The notes beneath the pieces are model-generated. The model was not told the DNA's origin. It worked only from the letters and a program-made list of their open reading frames with translations, and made no database searches. A stretch of DNA of 64,000 nt, from assembly GCF_963678635.1 (NCBI RefSeq), contig NC_087063.1:27835649-27899648 (forward strand), in the 5' to 3' direction. The position numbers and the translations under genes were made by a program. Origin of the DNA: Symsagittifera roscoffensis (taxonomy: Eukaryota; Xenacoelomorpha; Acoela; Convolutidae). This document shows, one piece after another, positions 31,763 to 43,258 of the stretch (the stretch's first letter is position 1; the number at the start of each line of letters is the position of its first letter).

Positions 31763-34700
31763 CTAAAACTCATTTTAATTTAACCTTACCCAGCTTCGCT
31801 TTCTTAAAAAGCTTTTGAAAGTGCGCTCTCTAGGTACAAAGAAACTGTGCGAGTTTCATGGTTAGCAAAAACCGAATTGAGAAAAATTCTACTCTCGTTT
31901 CGACCAAATGAGTTATCTAGCCAAAACACAAGTCAATTATTTTTAACGATCGCAAAACTCAATCATTAAACAATGAAATATTATATGCTGACCAATTTTA
32001 AGTTTATTGAGGATGAAAAACAGGCACGACAGTTTTTTCAAACGCTCCCTTGAGCAAAATTGATAGTTCCGCATGATTTCTTGCAAATAAAAAACACAAG
32101 AAATTTCATCGGAATCCAAGCCGACAAAAATGACCACGAAAAAAACGTCCGGCAGATTTGACCTCCTCCCCTTCCACCCTTTGGCACGCTTTCAGCTTAG
32201 CAGTTACTTTCCTTCTTTCAAGACTAATTACGAATACTAAACCATTCAAAATGAAACATAGCAAAACATATATGTAATGTACCAAGCTAGCTCATATCGA
32301 AACATTCAAATATTCGTCGCAAGGGAATTTATCGTACGACTCTTCTCTCTGCTGCTTCCTTGTCTATGTGAATGATGAATATAACTACGATTAGTATAGT
32401 CACGAATGATTATTATACTCACGACTACACGTGTGTTGTCGCCAGCTGTACTGTTTGATCTCCCTGTACCACTTCAGCACTATCCCTTCCACACGCATGT
32501 TCACACCCTGGAAGCCACTTGCGAATGCCAGATTCTCCCCTACCGCTCCTTTTTCCTCCTCCACTTGTGCAAAGAGAGTCCCCCTGTCGGGCAAGTGGCT
32601 CTTCATGCACGCACTCGCAACCTATCATCGTAAGAACGTTGAACATCTGCCTGTGATGAAGAGTACTATATTTGTATGCTGATTTGTTTGTTCACTACCT
32701 GGTTGTTCCGACCATAAACGGGGAGGAACTTTATATTCGGGTGTGTTTTTGATTTTTCTTTTTTTTTGTTTTCCGCGCAAAATAAGGTATCACAAATAAT
32801 TGTCGTGATGGGTCGAGTGATATATTATATTAAAGCCCTTACAGTCGTGATTCGCACAACATTAAAAAAGAATTCAAAATTAGAGCGAATAAAGCGAGCG
32901 AGCAGGCTTAAAATCAGCGGCGGATTTAGGGGGAAGGTGGGAGGGGGCGCTCAGGTATTCGACAATCTCTACTAAACAATATATACTAATTTTGAGGGGG
33001 GCGCCTTGGGAGAGCTCGGAAATTTTAGTGCTTTGGGAGAGCTCGGATTTTTTGGCCTCTTTTAGTGCTTTGGGAGAGCTCAGAATTTTTGGCCTCTTTT
33101 AGTGCTTTGGGAGAGCTCGGAAAATCAATTTGGTCTGCTTAAAAAATAGGTCGACAAAATTTTCGAAATTATTATTTACTGGTTACATTTAGAAGCTATT
33201 AATCTTAAAAGTGCGACATTCTGTAACATCCCTAGTTGGCGAAAATGGCCAATCTTGTAAAATTTTGTAAGATTCCTGCAAGATTCTGGCAGAAACCTGC
33301 ATTCTCTTGTATGATTCTTACAATATCTCACAAGATACCCCAGTCAAAACTAATCAATCTCGCAAAAATCTTGTAAGATCTTACAAGATTTTTGCATGAT
33401 TGAATAATTTTGAATGGGGTATCTTCAAATGGGTATCTAGTTCAAGGAACCAGTTCGTTAAATAGTAAAAAAAAATTTCATGCTTTTATTCACATGTTCA
33501 GTCTGCAACGTAAATTTTTCTCCGGCTCTAAAACCACAAAATCCACTCCCTTGGACTGCTCAAACAAATTATTGGGTCTCAAGTTAATGAGTTCTGGCTA
33601 GTGCAAAATATATGATTGGCCATCTTCACCAACTAGGGAAGTGGCAGTTTATAACAAGGCATTGGCAAGTAACAATTGCTCTCTCCGCTGCGCTTACATT
33701 CGGCATCAGAGGATTAGTGCGCGTGAATCGTGGTCTGCCGCTCAAATGCTGTCACTGGTCCAAATTATCATTTGGACTTGTCACCTGGTCCAAACTTGGT
33801 CCAAATTATTCAGGGTGAGTTGTACAGCTTAAGCTGGTTTGAATGAGTTACACTTGACGTTTTCAAATATTTGTAGTTTTCGAGACGAGCGATCACCTCG
33901 TGCCTCTTATGTCGTATAATGCACGGTTATTTGAACATATTATGGGCGCTCGGGTTGAAATGACGTTCGAAAACGTCTCAGATTGCCCAACTTGTTTCAT
34001 TTTGCTCAACTTTGGGCAAAAATCTCGACTTGGGTGGATTTGATAATTCCTATAACTCTAATTCGGATAAAGCTTGAGAATGCTTACTGTTTTCTTTTAC
34101 CGCCAGAGGCAGGATTTTTTTCCGACGGATACTGGAATTTTTTAATGAAGAAGGGAGATTTCAATAAAATTGACATATTTTCAACCGGCATTTTTGAAAA
34201 TGGCTCCTTTTTTCAAGTGATACTTTATCAAGTGATGACCAACGTGAATCCAGTTTTTTGAAATCAATTACGAAGTTGAATCTTGTTTTACTGAAAGATA
34301 TTTTTTTTACAGCAAGACGTATTATTAACAGACACTCCTTCTTTGCGTAATAACTTCGAAATAAACCAAAGCTTCTCAGATCATCCTGCACTTTCCTGTT
34401 AAATAGCATTTGAAACGGAACAGATAAATCTAAACCTTTCTTGTATCCGTTAAGTAGACTCCAAATCATTGCGTTTCTTTTTAATAAACAACAGACTTCA
34501 TTGCTCGAATGATGCAATTAGAATGCTTGAAACGTTCTATGGGTTGTATTATCAAGCCGTTAACAAGTATATTCCACAAAAGACAATTCGTTGCTCGAAA
34601 GCCCCCCAATGGATGTCATCACACTCAATAAAGACTGAAAATTGTCTTCAGACGGCATTGAAACATAATTATTCTGACGAGAAAATTAAATGCTGCACGA

Positions 34701-37700
34701 AAGAGTTGAAAAGTTCTTTAGAACTAGACAAAGCCGTTTACTTTGAGTCAAGGAAAGATTGCGATTTAAAAATGACTTACAAGTATCTCAGATTGATAAA
34801 TGGAACGGCAAATGTACCCAGAAAAATGTCATTCAAAAATACCAGTTTATGCTCTAATTTTACAATCTGTGAAGCTTTTAACGAGTTTTTTTGCATCTCT
34901 GTACAAAATACACAACAAACCAGTGAATGTTCCAAGCGATATTTTTTTCCAGGAATATACTTATCGGTATTGCGAAATTCTTAACGAATTGAGCTAATGC
35001 AAATCAGGAACAAATTCAGTTGATGGTATATCTCCTACCATATTAATTTTTGTTTTACAGTTCTCTTTGAATGATATTGTTGAACTGTTTAATTGCATAG
35101 TCAATAAGAAACTGTTTCCAGATATCTGGAAAATAGCACACATTAATCTTTTACACGAAAAAAGCTTCTCGTATGAACATTGAGAATTACAGGTCCATTT
35201 CAATACTTCCTGCACTCGCCCTAAAACCACATGAAATACTTCATTGAACTGCTCCAATTCTTGGGTCTCATGTTAACGGGTTATGGCTAGAGCCAATTAC
35301 ATGATTGGCCATCTTCACCAACTAGTGAAGTGGCAGTTTATAACAAGGCATTGGCAAGTAACAATTGCTCTCTCCGCTGCGCTTACATTCGGCATCAGAG
35401 GATTAGTGCGCGCGAATCGTGGTCTGCCGTTTAAATACTGTCACTGGTCCAAATTATTACTTGGACTTGTCACCTGGCCAAACTTGGTCCAAATTATCCA
35501 GGGCGAGTTGTATTACTTGTTTGAATAAGTTCAACTTGAAGTTATCAAAGACTTGTAGTTTTTGACGAGTGGTCGCCTCGTGCTTCTTATGTCGTATCAT
35601 CGATGGCTATTTGAACATATTCTGGGTGAAATCCACCTAAGTGCAAAAATCTCCACTTAGGTGGATTTGATAAATGCTATACCTCTAATTCGGATAACGC
35701 TTGAGAATGCCTTATGTTTTCTTTTATCGCCAGAGACAGCATTTTTTCTGACGGATACTGGAATTCTTTTAATGAAAACGGGAGATTTCAATAAGTTTGA
35801 CGACATTTTTTCAAGCGGCATTTTCGAAATTGGTTCTTTTTTTCTCTGCCACACAATACCAATCTTAATCTTACTCTTAGATCTAGCGTATACTGGTATT
35901 TGCGAGTTAGATATCAGGAAATATCATGAAGGAGAACAATTGTTTTCTAAGTTATATATTCATTTTTGTTCTGTTGCTGAAACTATGAATAGTTTCAGCG
36001 TTACAAATAATTGTACGTGTTAGTTAAGGATCATGATTGGTTAGTTAGAAAAATTTTATAGAGATAGTTTCATCAGTTTTATAATTGGATATGAATACTA
36101 GTTTTAAACTGCTTCCATTAAAGTTGAACTCAAGAAATTGATATATTTTGGATGATATATTTGTTTATTGAAAAGAAATATAAAAACAGGCAACACTCCA
36201 TGACTTACTCCTTTTTTGCATCTACTCCATGAAATGAACAGTTATCTGCAATCGATGATTCTCAACAGCCATAAACTTTTCATAAACAGCAGAAAAAATA
36301 ACAAACAGAAAACGAAATAGTAACATCATGCGAATAAAAAAATTACCAAAACGTTCAAAGGTTAGACTTGAAAGAAAAGTAATCAAGACGGTCAAATGAT
36401 CTTGGCTCGGTTGTTTTTTTTTTAATTTTAAATTACTAGAAGTAAAATCTCGACGACTAGATCTGGAAAATAAGAGCGAGAATAAAACCAATATCAGACT
36501 GAAGAGTTGCATGAAACTATCCAAATGAAAAAAAATAGTTTAACAAACGGACGGCGCACCTGATTCGAAATTACTCTATGAGTTGTTGAACATCGCGTCA
36601 ACTCTTTATTAAATTTTTTTTCTAGGTGAACACTAAAAATCAATAGTAAACACACATCGGCCAATTGTTTTTCTTGCATTTATGAAATTTAAATGACTGA
36701 AAAAGGCTGCCGTTTGACCGTAAATACTTTGTTGACTTGGTTTATAAGCGATCAACAGCATTTTTGACATCGGTTGGCTTAACGGAAGCAGTGACCGGTT
36801 CTACACAATCCGTAAGATTTTCTAGGGTTAATGGTTTGTTTGTGTACATCTCGGACAGTGTCCGGCTCCGAAACCTGAAATCGGAGATCGAAATTTCAGA
36901 AATTGCGGGGCCTTGGTTTTTGAAGGGAACTTTGATCTCAGAATATTTTTAAAAGCTATCGATTGCATCATCGCGTTATTTTGTCATTAATTACCCGATT
37001 ATATCATTGCGTTATCTTCTCATTAATTACCCGATTATACTATTTTGTTCCCGTACCCAGGGGATTTTCTGTGCAAGATCTGAAATTCTTTATTTCTTAC
37101 ATAAGTTGATTCTCAGATCTAAAATTCTTTGTTTCAGATCTTGTTAAGAATTTACAAATTTCAGATCTGAAATTTGGATCTGAAATGGAAAGTTTCAGAT
37201 CTGAAATAACCTTGAAAAACAAAATTTCAGATCTGAAACCAGATCTTAGAAATCCTTTGTTAAATTAAAATTTATGCATTCCGCGCAAAAAATGTAGTTT
37301 TTATTTTTTGATGTTTCTGCAATACACGATTATGGTAAGATTAACTAGCGGTCATAAAAACTTCCAAACATTTTCACAAACAGGTTTTTTCCGAACTAAA
37401 TTTATTGTTCAACAATTTTTTGTTCAACTGTTTTTTTATTGTTCAACTGTTAAAAATAATTCAAAAACTGTTAGAAACTCTGTAACATTGTTGATTTTCA
37501 TTCGCAACTTATGAGTTTTCAATGTTTATCTCATGCTTGGGGAAACATACTTCGCCAGTCTCGTACTTGAGAGTATGCTGAGCACCTGCTAGTAGCTAGC
37601 AGAAGCTATAACAATCAAAAATAGCAAAAGTTGAGTCCGAAGCATTATTTTTCTCAGAACTGAAATAACCAAGAAAAACTTAATATTAGATCTAAAATAG

Positions 37701-40700
37701 GTTTTTCAGATCTGAAATAACCAAGAAAAAGAAAATTTCAGAATGGAAATTAGATCTGAAATAACGAATAATCAAAGAATCCAAGCGTTATTTGAACATT
37801 TCACAGCCTTTTTCAAATTTGAAATTTAGATCTGAAAAAGGTTATTTTAGATCTGTTTTAGAAAATTTACTGGGTACGGGTTATCTTGTCATTAATTAAC
37901 ATATTTCGATGTGCTACTTGCTGAGTACTCTCAATATTTTGATGCCCAAGTTGAGCAAGATTAAGACCGGTATCAGACTGAAGATTTGCACGAAACTATC
38001 CAGCTGAAAAAAAAATAGTTTAACCAACGGACGGCGCATCTGATCCGAATTTACTCTATGAGTTGTTGAACTGCGCGTCAACTCTTTATTAATTTTATTT
38101 TCTAGGTGAACACTTAAACACAACAGTAAACATACATCGGCCATTTGTTTTTCTTGCATTTAGACATAGAATGACTTAAAAATGCTGCCGTTTGACCGTA
38201 AATACTTTGTTGACTTGGTTTATAAGCGATCAACAGCACTTTTGACATCGGTTGGCTTAACGGAAGCAGTGACAGGTTCTACACAGTCCGTAAGACTTTC
38301 TAGGTTTAATGGTTTGTTTCTGTATATCTCGGACAGTGTCCAACTCCAAAACTTGAAATCGGAGATCGAAATTTCAGAAGTTGCGGGTGCTTGGTTTTTG
38401 GAGAAAACTTTGGTCTCAGAATATTCACAAAAACTACCGATTGCATCATTGCGTTATCTTGTCATTATTTACCCGATTTTATCATTGCGTGTTCTTCTCA
38501 ATAATTACCCGATTATACCATTGCGTTATCTTCTCATTAATTACCCGATTATACCATTGCGTTCCCGTACCCAGGGGACTTTCTGTGCAAGATCTGAAAT
38601 TCTTTCTTTCTTACATAAGTTGATTCTCAGATCTGAAATTCTTTGTTTCACATCTTGATAAGAATTTACAAGTTTCAGATCTGAAATTTGGATCTGAAAT
38701 AGAAAGTTTGAGATCTGAAATAACCTTGAAAAACAAAGTTTTAGATCTGAAATCAGGTCTTATAAATCTTTTGTTAAATTATAGTTTAAGCATTTCGAGC
38801 AAAAAATGGAGTTTTTATTTTTTGATGTTTCGACAATACACAATTATGTTAAGATTAAATCTTGGTCAGAAAAGTTTCCAAACATTTTCACAAACAGGTT
38901 TTTCGAACTAAATTTCTTGCTCAACTGTGTTAAAAAGATTTCAAAAACTGTGAGAAACTCTGTAAAATTGTTGATTTTCATTCGCAACTTATGGGTTTTC
39001 AATGTTTATCTCATGCTTGAGGAAACATACTTTGCCAGTCTCGTACTTGAGACTATGCTGAGCACCTGCTAGTAGCTAGCAGAAGCTATAACAATCAAAA
39101 ATAGCAAAAATTGAGTCCGAAGCATCATTTTTCTCAGATCTGAAATAACCAAGAAAAACTTGATATTAGATCTGAAATAGGTTTTTCAGATCTGAAATAA
39201 CCAAGAGAAAGAAAATTTGAGAATGGAAATTAGATCTGAAATAACGAATCCCTGAAGTATCCTAGCGTTATTTAAACATTTCACAACCTTTTTCAAATCT
39301 GAAATTTAGATCTGAAAAAGGTTATTTCATATCTGTTTTAGAAAATTTACTGGGTAAGGGTTATCTTTTCAATAATTAACAAATTTCTATTTGCTTCTTG
39401 TTGAGTACTCTCAAATTTATTGATGCTTAAGTTGAGCAAGAATAAGACCGGTATCAGACTGAAGAGTTGCACAAAATTATCCAGTTGAAAAAAAAATAGT
39501 TTAACAAACGGACGGCGCACCTGATCCGAATTTACTCTATGAGTTGTTGAACTGCGCGTCAACTCCTTATTAAAATTTTTTCCTAAGTGAACACTTAAAC
39601 TCAATAGAAAGCACACATCGGCCATTTGTTCTTCTTTTGCATTTATGACATAGAAATGACTGAAAAATGCTGCCGTTTGACCGTAAATACTTTGTTGACT
39701 TGGTTTATAAGCGATCAACAGCCTTTTTGACATCGGTTGGCTTAACGGAAGCAGTGACAGGCTCTACACAATCCGTAAGTGTTTCTAGGGTTAATGGTTT
39801 GTTTCGGTATATCTTGGACAGTGTCCAAATCCGAAACCTGAAATCGGAGATCGAAATTTCAGAAATTGCGGGGCCTTGGTTTTTGGAGGGAACTTTGATC
39901 TCAAAATATTTACAAAAACTATCGATTGCATCATTGCGTTATCTTGTCATTAATTGCCCAATTTTATCAATGCGTTATCTTTTCATTAATTACCCGATTT
40001 TACCATTGCGTTCCCGTACCCAGTGTCATTTCTGTCCAAGGTCGGAAACATACTTCGCCAGTCTCGTACATGAGACTGTGCTGAGCACCTGCTAGTAGCT
40101 AGCAGAAGCTATAACAATCAAAAATAGCAAACATTGAGTCTGAAGCATTATTTTTTTCAGATCTGAAATAACCAAGAAAAACTTAATATTAGATCTGAAA
40201 TAGGTTTTTTCAGATCTGAAATAACCAAGAAAAAGAAAATTTCAGACCTGAAATTAGATCTGAAGTAACGAATCCTTAAAGTATCCAAGCGTTATTTAAA
40301 CATTTCACAACCTCTTTCAAATCTGAAATTTAGATCTGAAAAAGGTTATTTCAGATCTGTCTTAGAACATTTATTGGGTACGGGTTATCTTCTCATTAAT
40401 TAACATATTTCGATGTGCTACTTGCTGAGTACTCTCAATATTATTGAAGCTTAAGTTAATTATTAAAAGTTTGATTTTGCATCTGGTCTCATGTAATGCC
40501 GCACCGGTAGATTTCATTTCGTGCTTCAATGCTCGGAATTTAAAATGTACAAAAGGGGAGGGGGGAGATTCGTTAAAAGGTACCATAGGGGGTATAGTTA
40601 ACAAGATCCCTTTTGTATACGCTGCAACCAATCTCTTGCCCTTCTATAAAAACTGATTCAACGGTTAAGCATATGTGATTTTTCAGTCTTTTCTGTTGCA

Positions 40701-42072
40701 CGGCCCAAGAAGCCATATTGTTTTTTGTTACGACTTTCGTAACGAAAGTAACGGAATATTTGTGCTCGGGTGGGTTTTTTTCTTCAGACAAATTTCGAAT
40801 TTTTAACTAGCCCTTTTTGTCGGAATTTTTTTATATCATTCGAAAGGTATTGTTGTCTTGAGCTCAAATTTGAAAAAATATTTCACCTGTGAGGTTACGG
40901 GGGTTTACGGGGGTTTAAAGATTGCCATTTTGGCCAATTTAGGACAATTAACGCGCGATATATTCCGCACTATTAACGCGTAAGCAGAGAGTTAATCCGT
41001 GTTAGAAATAATCCGTGTGGGAGAATAATTTTCATAAAAAAATTTCAAAATATACAAAAAAAAAACTTTTTCATTTTGTTTTATTTCATTTAATTTTTTT
41101 TTGCTATTAGTGCTCCATAAACCTTAAAAAGCAGTCGGAACATTCAGGGCCTCGCCCTGATACGTGCAGTCTTGTTTTTTTTTCTTCAGACAAATTTCGA
41201 CTTTTTAACTAGCCATTTTTGACGGATATTTTTTTATTTCGTTCAAAAGTTATTGTTGTCCTGAGCTTAAATTTGAAAAGATATTTTACCGGTGATCATT
41301 TTTGGTAAAGTTACGGGGGTTTAAATATTGCCATTTTGGCCAATTTGGGACAGTTAAAGCGCGATATATTTCGCGCTATTAACGCGTGAGCGGAGACTTA
41401 ATCCGTTTTAAAAATCGTTCCAAATTGGTTGAAAGAAGTTTATTTGCCGCAATTGTTTTGTTAAAAGGAGCGAAATTTATCCTTTTGTACTTTATATGGC
41501 GTCTGGGGGATGATTTTCACAAAAAAAAGTCTCAAATTAAAAAAAAATTCATTTATTTTATTACAATTATTTTTTTATGTTATTGCTGCTCCATAGACCT
41601 TAAAAGATAGTCAGAACATTCAGGGCTTCGCCCTGATACGAGCAGTCTTGTTGAGTTTTTGCTTTTAATGAAAATCTTTCGTGTGAATCAGTTTTAGTCA
41701 ATCAGTATTGAGCATTTTGATTCGTTTTTCAAAATAACAAAACGAGCAGTTTTGGGCCATATAACAGAAAAGACCCAGAATTTTGCACCTAGTATCGAAT
41801 ATGCCCTTTTTCTAAAGTCAAAATGGGGAACCCTCAAAGAGATCCGATCTTTTTTGTGTTGCTCTGAGTAGAACTCAGGTGGCAAACCTGTTTGGCGGTG
41901 AGTGCCAGCTGTTCAATCCATTCTAGTTTGTTCATGCCCACTGGGTATCCACTGAAGTTCTCCCTGTTCCGGTCCCTCCACTTGAGCCCATTTCGCCACC
42001 TGTTGTGGGCGTTCAGTACTTTTTTCCTCTGTTGATATGTGAGGCCATCCGGCCCAATATCTGCATCCGTTG
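31497..42072 (-). CDS. CAP/SCP-domain (antigen-5-like) secreted protein gene, three exons found, first exon uncertain
   Basis: CAP proteins are secreted, cysteine-rich proteins (antigen 5, CRISP, GLIPR relatives) with a conserved alpha-beta-alpha fold. Their molecular role varies. Three minus-strand exons fit together by splice sites and phase: 42,072-41,888, 32,621-32,423 and 31,762-31,497. They encode about 215 residues with the CAP landmarks in order: AHNRWRNGL (helix 1, HNxxR), NKLEWIEQLALTAKQ, VGENLA (GEN box), VLKWYREI, HLTQMLWADTKYIGCA (CAP1 signature) and VCHYNIAGNWWGE (CAP2). The C-terminal CPEEGTRLDDEYENLC matches the tail of arthropod antigen-5 proteins. No stop or frameshift interrupts the exons, so this is probably a working gene. 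The signal-peptide exon was not identified. It may lie to the right of 42,073 or outside the window. The long intron is full of repeats. The family includes venom components, but nothing here indicates venom use. Confidence 0.85.
32423..32621 (-). CDS. CAP gene, middle exon
   Basis: 199 bases. Acceptor GATGATAG just before GTTGCG; donor GTGAGTAT, a near-consensus site, at 32,422. It enters in phase 0 and leaves in phase 1. It encodes VASACMKSHLPDR (the WAxxCxxxH stretch), KGAVGENLAFASGF (GEN box) and VLKWYREIKQYSW. Joined to its neighbours, the CAP spacing is normal, which is strong support for the splice sites. Confidence 0.85.
32622..33529. other. CAP intron: spacer with copy of the GGATTTAGGGGG repeat
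   Basis: 32,917-33,125 holds an interspersed repeat beginning GCGGATTTAGGGGG, followed by three to four units of TTAGTGCTTTGGGAGAGCTC (starts near 33,025, 33,061 and 33,098, about 37 bp apart). Related copies occur at 51.8, 55.6, 56.1 and 57.4 kb. The rest is AT-rich. Confidence 0.7.
33362..33395. repeat. Perfect 34-bp palindrome
   Basis: The 17-base half GCAAAAATCTTGTAAGA is followed directly by its exact reverse complement, with no loop. Pairing stops beyond both ends (C against A). The 150 bases upstream repeat the TTGTAAGATT / TGCAAGATTC theme, so the palindrome lies in a small cluster of related words. Confidence 0.97.
33530..34215. repeat. Interspersed repeat, copy 1 of a flanking pair
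   Basis: It is similar over its length to 35,222-35,852, with shared blocks around GTGGCAGTTTATAACAAGGC and CTCCGCTGCGCTTACATTCG. The two copies enclose a LINE fragment. I do not recognise the family. Confidence 0.8.
34469..35221 (+). pseudogene. LINE (CR1/Jockey-like) ORF2 fragment: linker and start of RT
   Basis: ORF 34,469-34,984 (171 codons) has the features of the region between endonuclease and RT in CR1/Jockey-type LINEs: VNKYIPQKT, APQWMSSHSIK, KELKSSLELDKAVYFESRK, YLRLINGT and CEAFNEFF. It continues in other frames with the RT N-terminus: ELFNCIVNKKLFPDIWKIAH near 35,080-35,140, then ENYRSISILPALA near 35,185-35,222. These correspond to FP-x-x-WK and NYRPISLL of non-LTR RT. There is no catalytic FADD. 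The sequence ends where the flanking repeat begins. At least two frameshifts are present. It lies antisense to the CAP gene, inside its long intron. Confidence 0.7.
35222..35852. repeat. Interspersed repeat, copy 2 of a flanking pair
   Basis: Copy of 33,530-34,215 in the same orientation, diverged by substitutions and small indels. It directly abuts the LINE fragment. Confidence 0.8.
35853..36449. other. AT-rich CAP intron sequence, nothing recognised
   Basis: No gene or clear repeat. Confidence 0.4.
36450..40455. repeat. Satellite array: ~1.48-kb unit, three copies, rich in TTTCAGATCTGAAA palindromes
   Basis: The anchor CCGTTTGACCGTAAATAC occurs at 36,710, 38,188 and 39,673, spacing 1,478 and 1,485 bp. 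The third unit is shortened by an internal deletion, and a fourth begins and ends at about 40,380-40,455. Each unit carries blocks of GATCTGAAA (more than 20 occurrences in total), several as the perfect 14-bp palindrome TTTCAGATCTGAAA. The recurring ORFs in the array (plus strand at 38,182 and 39,667; minus strand at 36,494, 37,914 and 39,347) carry no known motif and have no consistent extent, so I treat them as by-products. Confidence 0.9.
40456..40780. other. CAP intron spacer
   Basis: Nothing recognised. A purine-rich GAGGGGGGAG stretch lies near 40,557. Confidence 0.4.
40781..41653. repeat. Two tandem copies of a repeat ending in a CAGGGC hairpin
   Basis: TCTTCAGACAAATTTCGA starts copies at 40,781 and 41,183 (402 bp apart). 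Each copy ends with a short hairpin, CAGGGC-CT-GCCCTG or CAGGGC-TT-GCCCTG, at about 41,145 and 41,623, followed by a GCAGTCTTGTT edge. A diverged inverted copy of the 5' half lies at 59,815-60,000. Inner hairpin GCGCGA...TCGCGC is in copy 2 near 41,350. There is no coding capacity. A MITE or Helitron-derived origin is possible. Confidence 0.75.
41888..42072 (-). CDS. CAP gene, first identified exon
   Basis: 185 bases. The acceptor TTCTTTAG lies just upstream on the minus strand (intron edge at 42,073), and the donor after AAACAG is GTTTGC, non-ideal but with GT. It starts in phase 1 and ends in phase 0. It encodes the first CAP helix (KKVLNAHNRWRNGLKW) and the GMNKLEWIEQLALTAKQ helix. Alternatively the frame stays open rightwards to an ATG at 42,184 through the (CA)n tract, which would give an odd N-terminus of repeated Val-Cys. 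Confidence 0.8.
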
Positions 42073-42121
42073 CTAAAGAATTGGATATTTTGAGTAATCC
42101 CAATGCACACCCACCCCCTCC

Positions 42122-42147
42122 CACACACACACACACACACACACACA
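42122..42147. repeat. (CA)13 microsatellite
   Basis: Thirteen perfect CA units, 50 bases upstream of the first identified CAP exon (minus strand). Read on the minus strand it gives Val-Cys repeats in frame with the exon. Confidence 0.97.
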
Positions 42148-42379
42148 AATACCAGCGCATAAAAGATGCAATGAGATGAAGCAACGCAACAGTGCAGAAG
42201 TGATAAACTAATTAACTCAAAAGTCACCAAAATTAATTCTTTGTTCCAATTTTAAAGAAAAACAACGGAATATATCTACTCTTTTTCTTTTTTTATGTGA
42301 TTTTTCTTTAGATCTATTTTAACGTTTATATAATTATGACTGATCTTTTTTGAATCACGTATTTCCTAAAATACCGACT

Positions 42380-43258
42380 CGGGTTGAAGTCACAGAGAAA
42401 ATCAGCACTTCTTCAGAAATGTATTAGTAAAATATCAGTTCTGTATCAGCTTCCGCGAAAAAACCGCAAAATGTAACAGTACTGATTCAGGTTTTTTTCT
42501 GACCAGAATAAGATCAGAGGTTTTATTCTGATAACTCTCTGATCAGAAAAAAAAATCAAAGGTTTTGTTCTGATATTTTTCTGACCATAAAAAATTCAGA
42601 AATTTTGATCTGTCAGAAAATTTCTAAGATCAGAAAAAAATAATGTTTACTTATTTTTACCAAAAATTGCCGTGTTTCCAGACAAGTTTAGTTGCTCAAG
42701 CTTTTAAATTACAATAGTTACCCAATTTACTTTTTTCGCTAAAAAATGCATTTTCAGGTTGTTTTTAGCTGACTTTTTGCTGCGGGGAAATGTTTCAATT
42801 TACAAAAAGAATTTTTTTTCCTATATATTAACCAAAAATTGTCGTGTTTCCAGGCAAATTTAGTAGTTGCTTAAGCTTTTCAATTACCAACGCTGACCAA
42901 TTTCTATTTTTGCGAAAAAAGAAACCGAACTTTTACATTGTTTCTGACACAGCTTGAATTCTAAAGCTATTTTAAGGGTTTTTCTGTTTTGTAACGACAC
43001 GTGACTAAACTTCGAAATCAAATCGAAATTTCGTAAATCATTTTCCAGTTATGTTTCAGAATAAAAACAGAATAAAACAGTGCTGTAACAGTATTGTTAC
43101 AGTTCTAGAAGAGAACTGGCAAATTTTTTCCTGTTCAATCTCTTGGTCAGGTGAAAAACAGAGTAAAAATCTGATTTCACACTGATGCAGAACTGAACTT
43201 CGTTCTAGAACACCTGTTTTACTTAAACAGTACTGATAACTTCCGTGACTTCAACCCG
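42380..43258. mobile_element. MITE-like palindromic element (~880 bp)
   Basis: CGGGTTGAAGTCAC at 42,380-42,393 is mirrored by GTGACTTCAACCCG at 43,245-43,258. The similarity extends inward imperfectly (ATCAGCACT / ATCAGTACT, then TTCTGTATCAG / TTCTGCATCAG). GACT lies directly left and, two bases away, right of the element, a possible target-site duplication. The interior has many TCTGA/TCAGA pairs. No transposase. Confidence 0.7.

Noticed and set aside
36494-39733. Recurring ORFs in the 1.48-kb satellite as a gene family
   Set aside because: They occur on both strands with varying extents and no motif. Openness follows from repeat identity.
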